Source of the DNA: Dipetalonema caudispina
Lineage: Eukaryota; Nematoda; Chromadorea; Rhabditida; Onchocercidae
Reading direction: 5' to 3'
Assembly (NCBI GenBank): GCA_013365325.1
Contig: JABVXV010000526.1
Span: 1 to 30,181, forward strand
DNA length: 30,181 bases
Program-made: the position numbers and the translations under genes
Notes under the pieces: model-generated
The model's input: only the letters and a program-made list of their open reading frames with translations
Databases searched by the model: none
What the model was told of the DNA's origin: nothing
Shown here: positions 29,539 to 30,181 of the stretch, in pieces
Position numbering within the stretch: the stretch's first letter is position 1
How the letters are laid out: the number at the start of each line of letters is the position of its first letter

Positions 29539-30181
29539 TCAATTTTATATTATCCGCAATGTTGCAAATTCTTTTTCCTTTTTTGTTTTACAAATAATTT
29601 AATGGTCAATTAAAATGTAACACTTAAAAAGGGATCAATGAAAAAATTTCGGAAATTTTATAAATCTATTTGAAGAGAAAAATGGGAAATAGATGATGAT
29701 ATTATTAATTAGAATTGAAATACTGGAAGGATTTCCTCTTTGTTTTTTTTTTTTTTTTTTTTTTTTTCTGTCAATTCTCTAATGGAAGTTGGCATTTTGC
29801 AATTCACAAATTACTATAATTCATTGATGACATATTCTTACAGTGCTAAAATATACTTCGATTTATAGGGCTAATTTTATTGAGCAGTAATTGTTGCAAT
29901 TTCAAAATTCTTGATAGATGAATTATGACGAAAGCCCAGAAAACAGTGTTATACATAACCCAAAAAGGAAAAGACATATGAATAAAGAAAAAAATGCTTA
30001 CTGAAAGAAATAAGTATAAGAGATGATAAAGCTTATGTATAATTTTGTCATAACTACATGTGTTGTGAAACTTTTTCTTTGGGTTTTGTTGAGGAGGATT
30101 TGAATAGGCGCACTCGAAGTGTGTTGAAGGCTTATTTTTAGGAGAGGTTTATTGTAGATATCGTAACACAAATTGACAGAA

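Larger units (their letters stand above)
28610..30181. other. 3' UTR and downstream flank of wts-1
   Basis: No gene was recognised. The nearest clear AATAAA hexamers are at 29533-29538 and 29981-29986, about 0.9 and 1.4 kb after the stop, so either the 3' UTR is long or a variant signal is used nearer. A poly(T) run occurs at about 29743-29767. The sequence after 30060 is slightly richer in G on the + strand but has no open frame of note. Confidence 0.55.

Overview
The window is eukaryotic nuclear DNA, very AT-rich, with many short introns (94 to 1241 bases), long poly(A)/poly(T) runs and abundant microsatellites. The two genes read best as nematode daf-36 and wts-1. Intron 3' ends follow a T-rich (C/T)AG pattern, and one such acceptor touches the start codon of the first gene, as expected for spliced-leader trans-splicing. 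I infer a nematode, perhaps a spirurid or filarial-type parasite; the species cannot be fixed from this sequence, and an arthropod is a less likely alternative.

Layout: (1) 1-3669 is non-coding, starting with a 147-base ATT microsatellite and carrying old degenerate repeats upstream of the first gene. (2) 3670-8208, + strand: an eight-exon Rieske oxygenase of the DAF-36/Neverland family (predicted 417 residues), complete with an N-terminal membrane segment, both halves of the Rieske 2Fe-2S site and the mononuclear iron site. (3) 8209-19350 is an 11.1-kb gap with no recognisable gene. It is full of GA/CT, CATA, CA/TG, ATT and CCAA repeats, and it holds a six-copy 37-bp tandem array in which every unit carries a 19-bp palindrome built from bZIP-type half-sites. 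It also has a cluster of CATAC/GTATG hairpins and two or three islands of ordinary base complexity. (4) 19351-28609, + strand: a nineteen-exon LATS/Warts kinase (predicted 1110 residues) with UBA domain, MOB-binding region, NDR/LATS kinase domain with insert, hydrophobic motif, and a proline-rich C-terminal tail. (5) 28610-30181 is 3' flank with a GT microsatellite and candidate poly(A) signals.

Both genes act in growth and developmental control. DAF-36 makes 7-dehydrocholesterol, the first step toward dafachronic acids, the ligands of the nuclear receptor DAF-12. WTS-1 is the core Hippo kinase that inhibits YAP/Yorkie. They lie on the same strand but too far apart for an operon, and nothing in the sequence shows co-regulation.

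All exon models were read by eye. Every junction keeps frame, and all use GT..AG except one: exon 8 of the LATS gene has no AG at its 5' edge, and its only plausible boundary (CG) is one base away from a normal acceptor.
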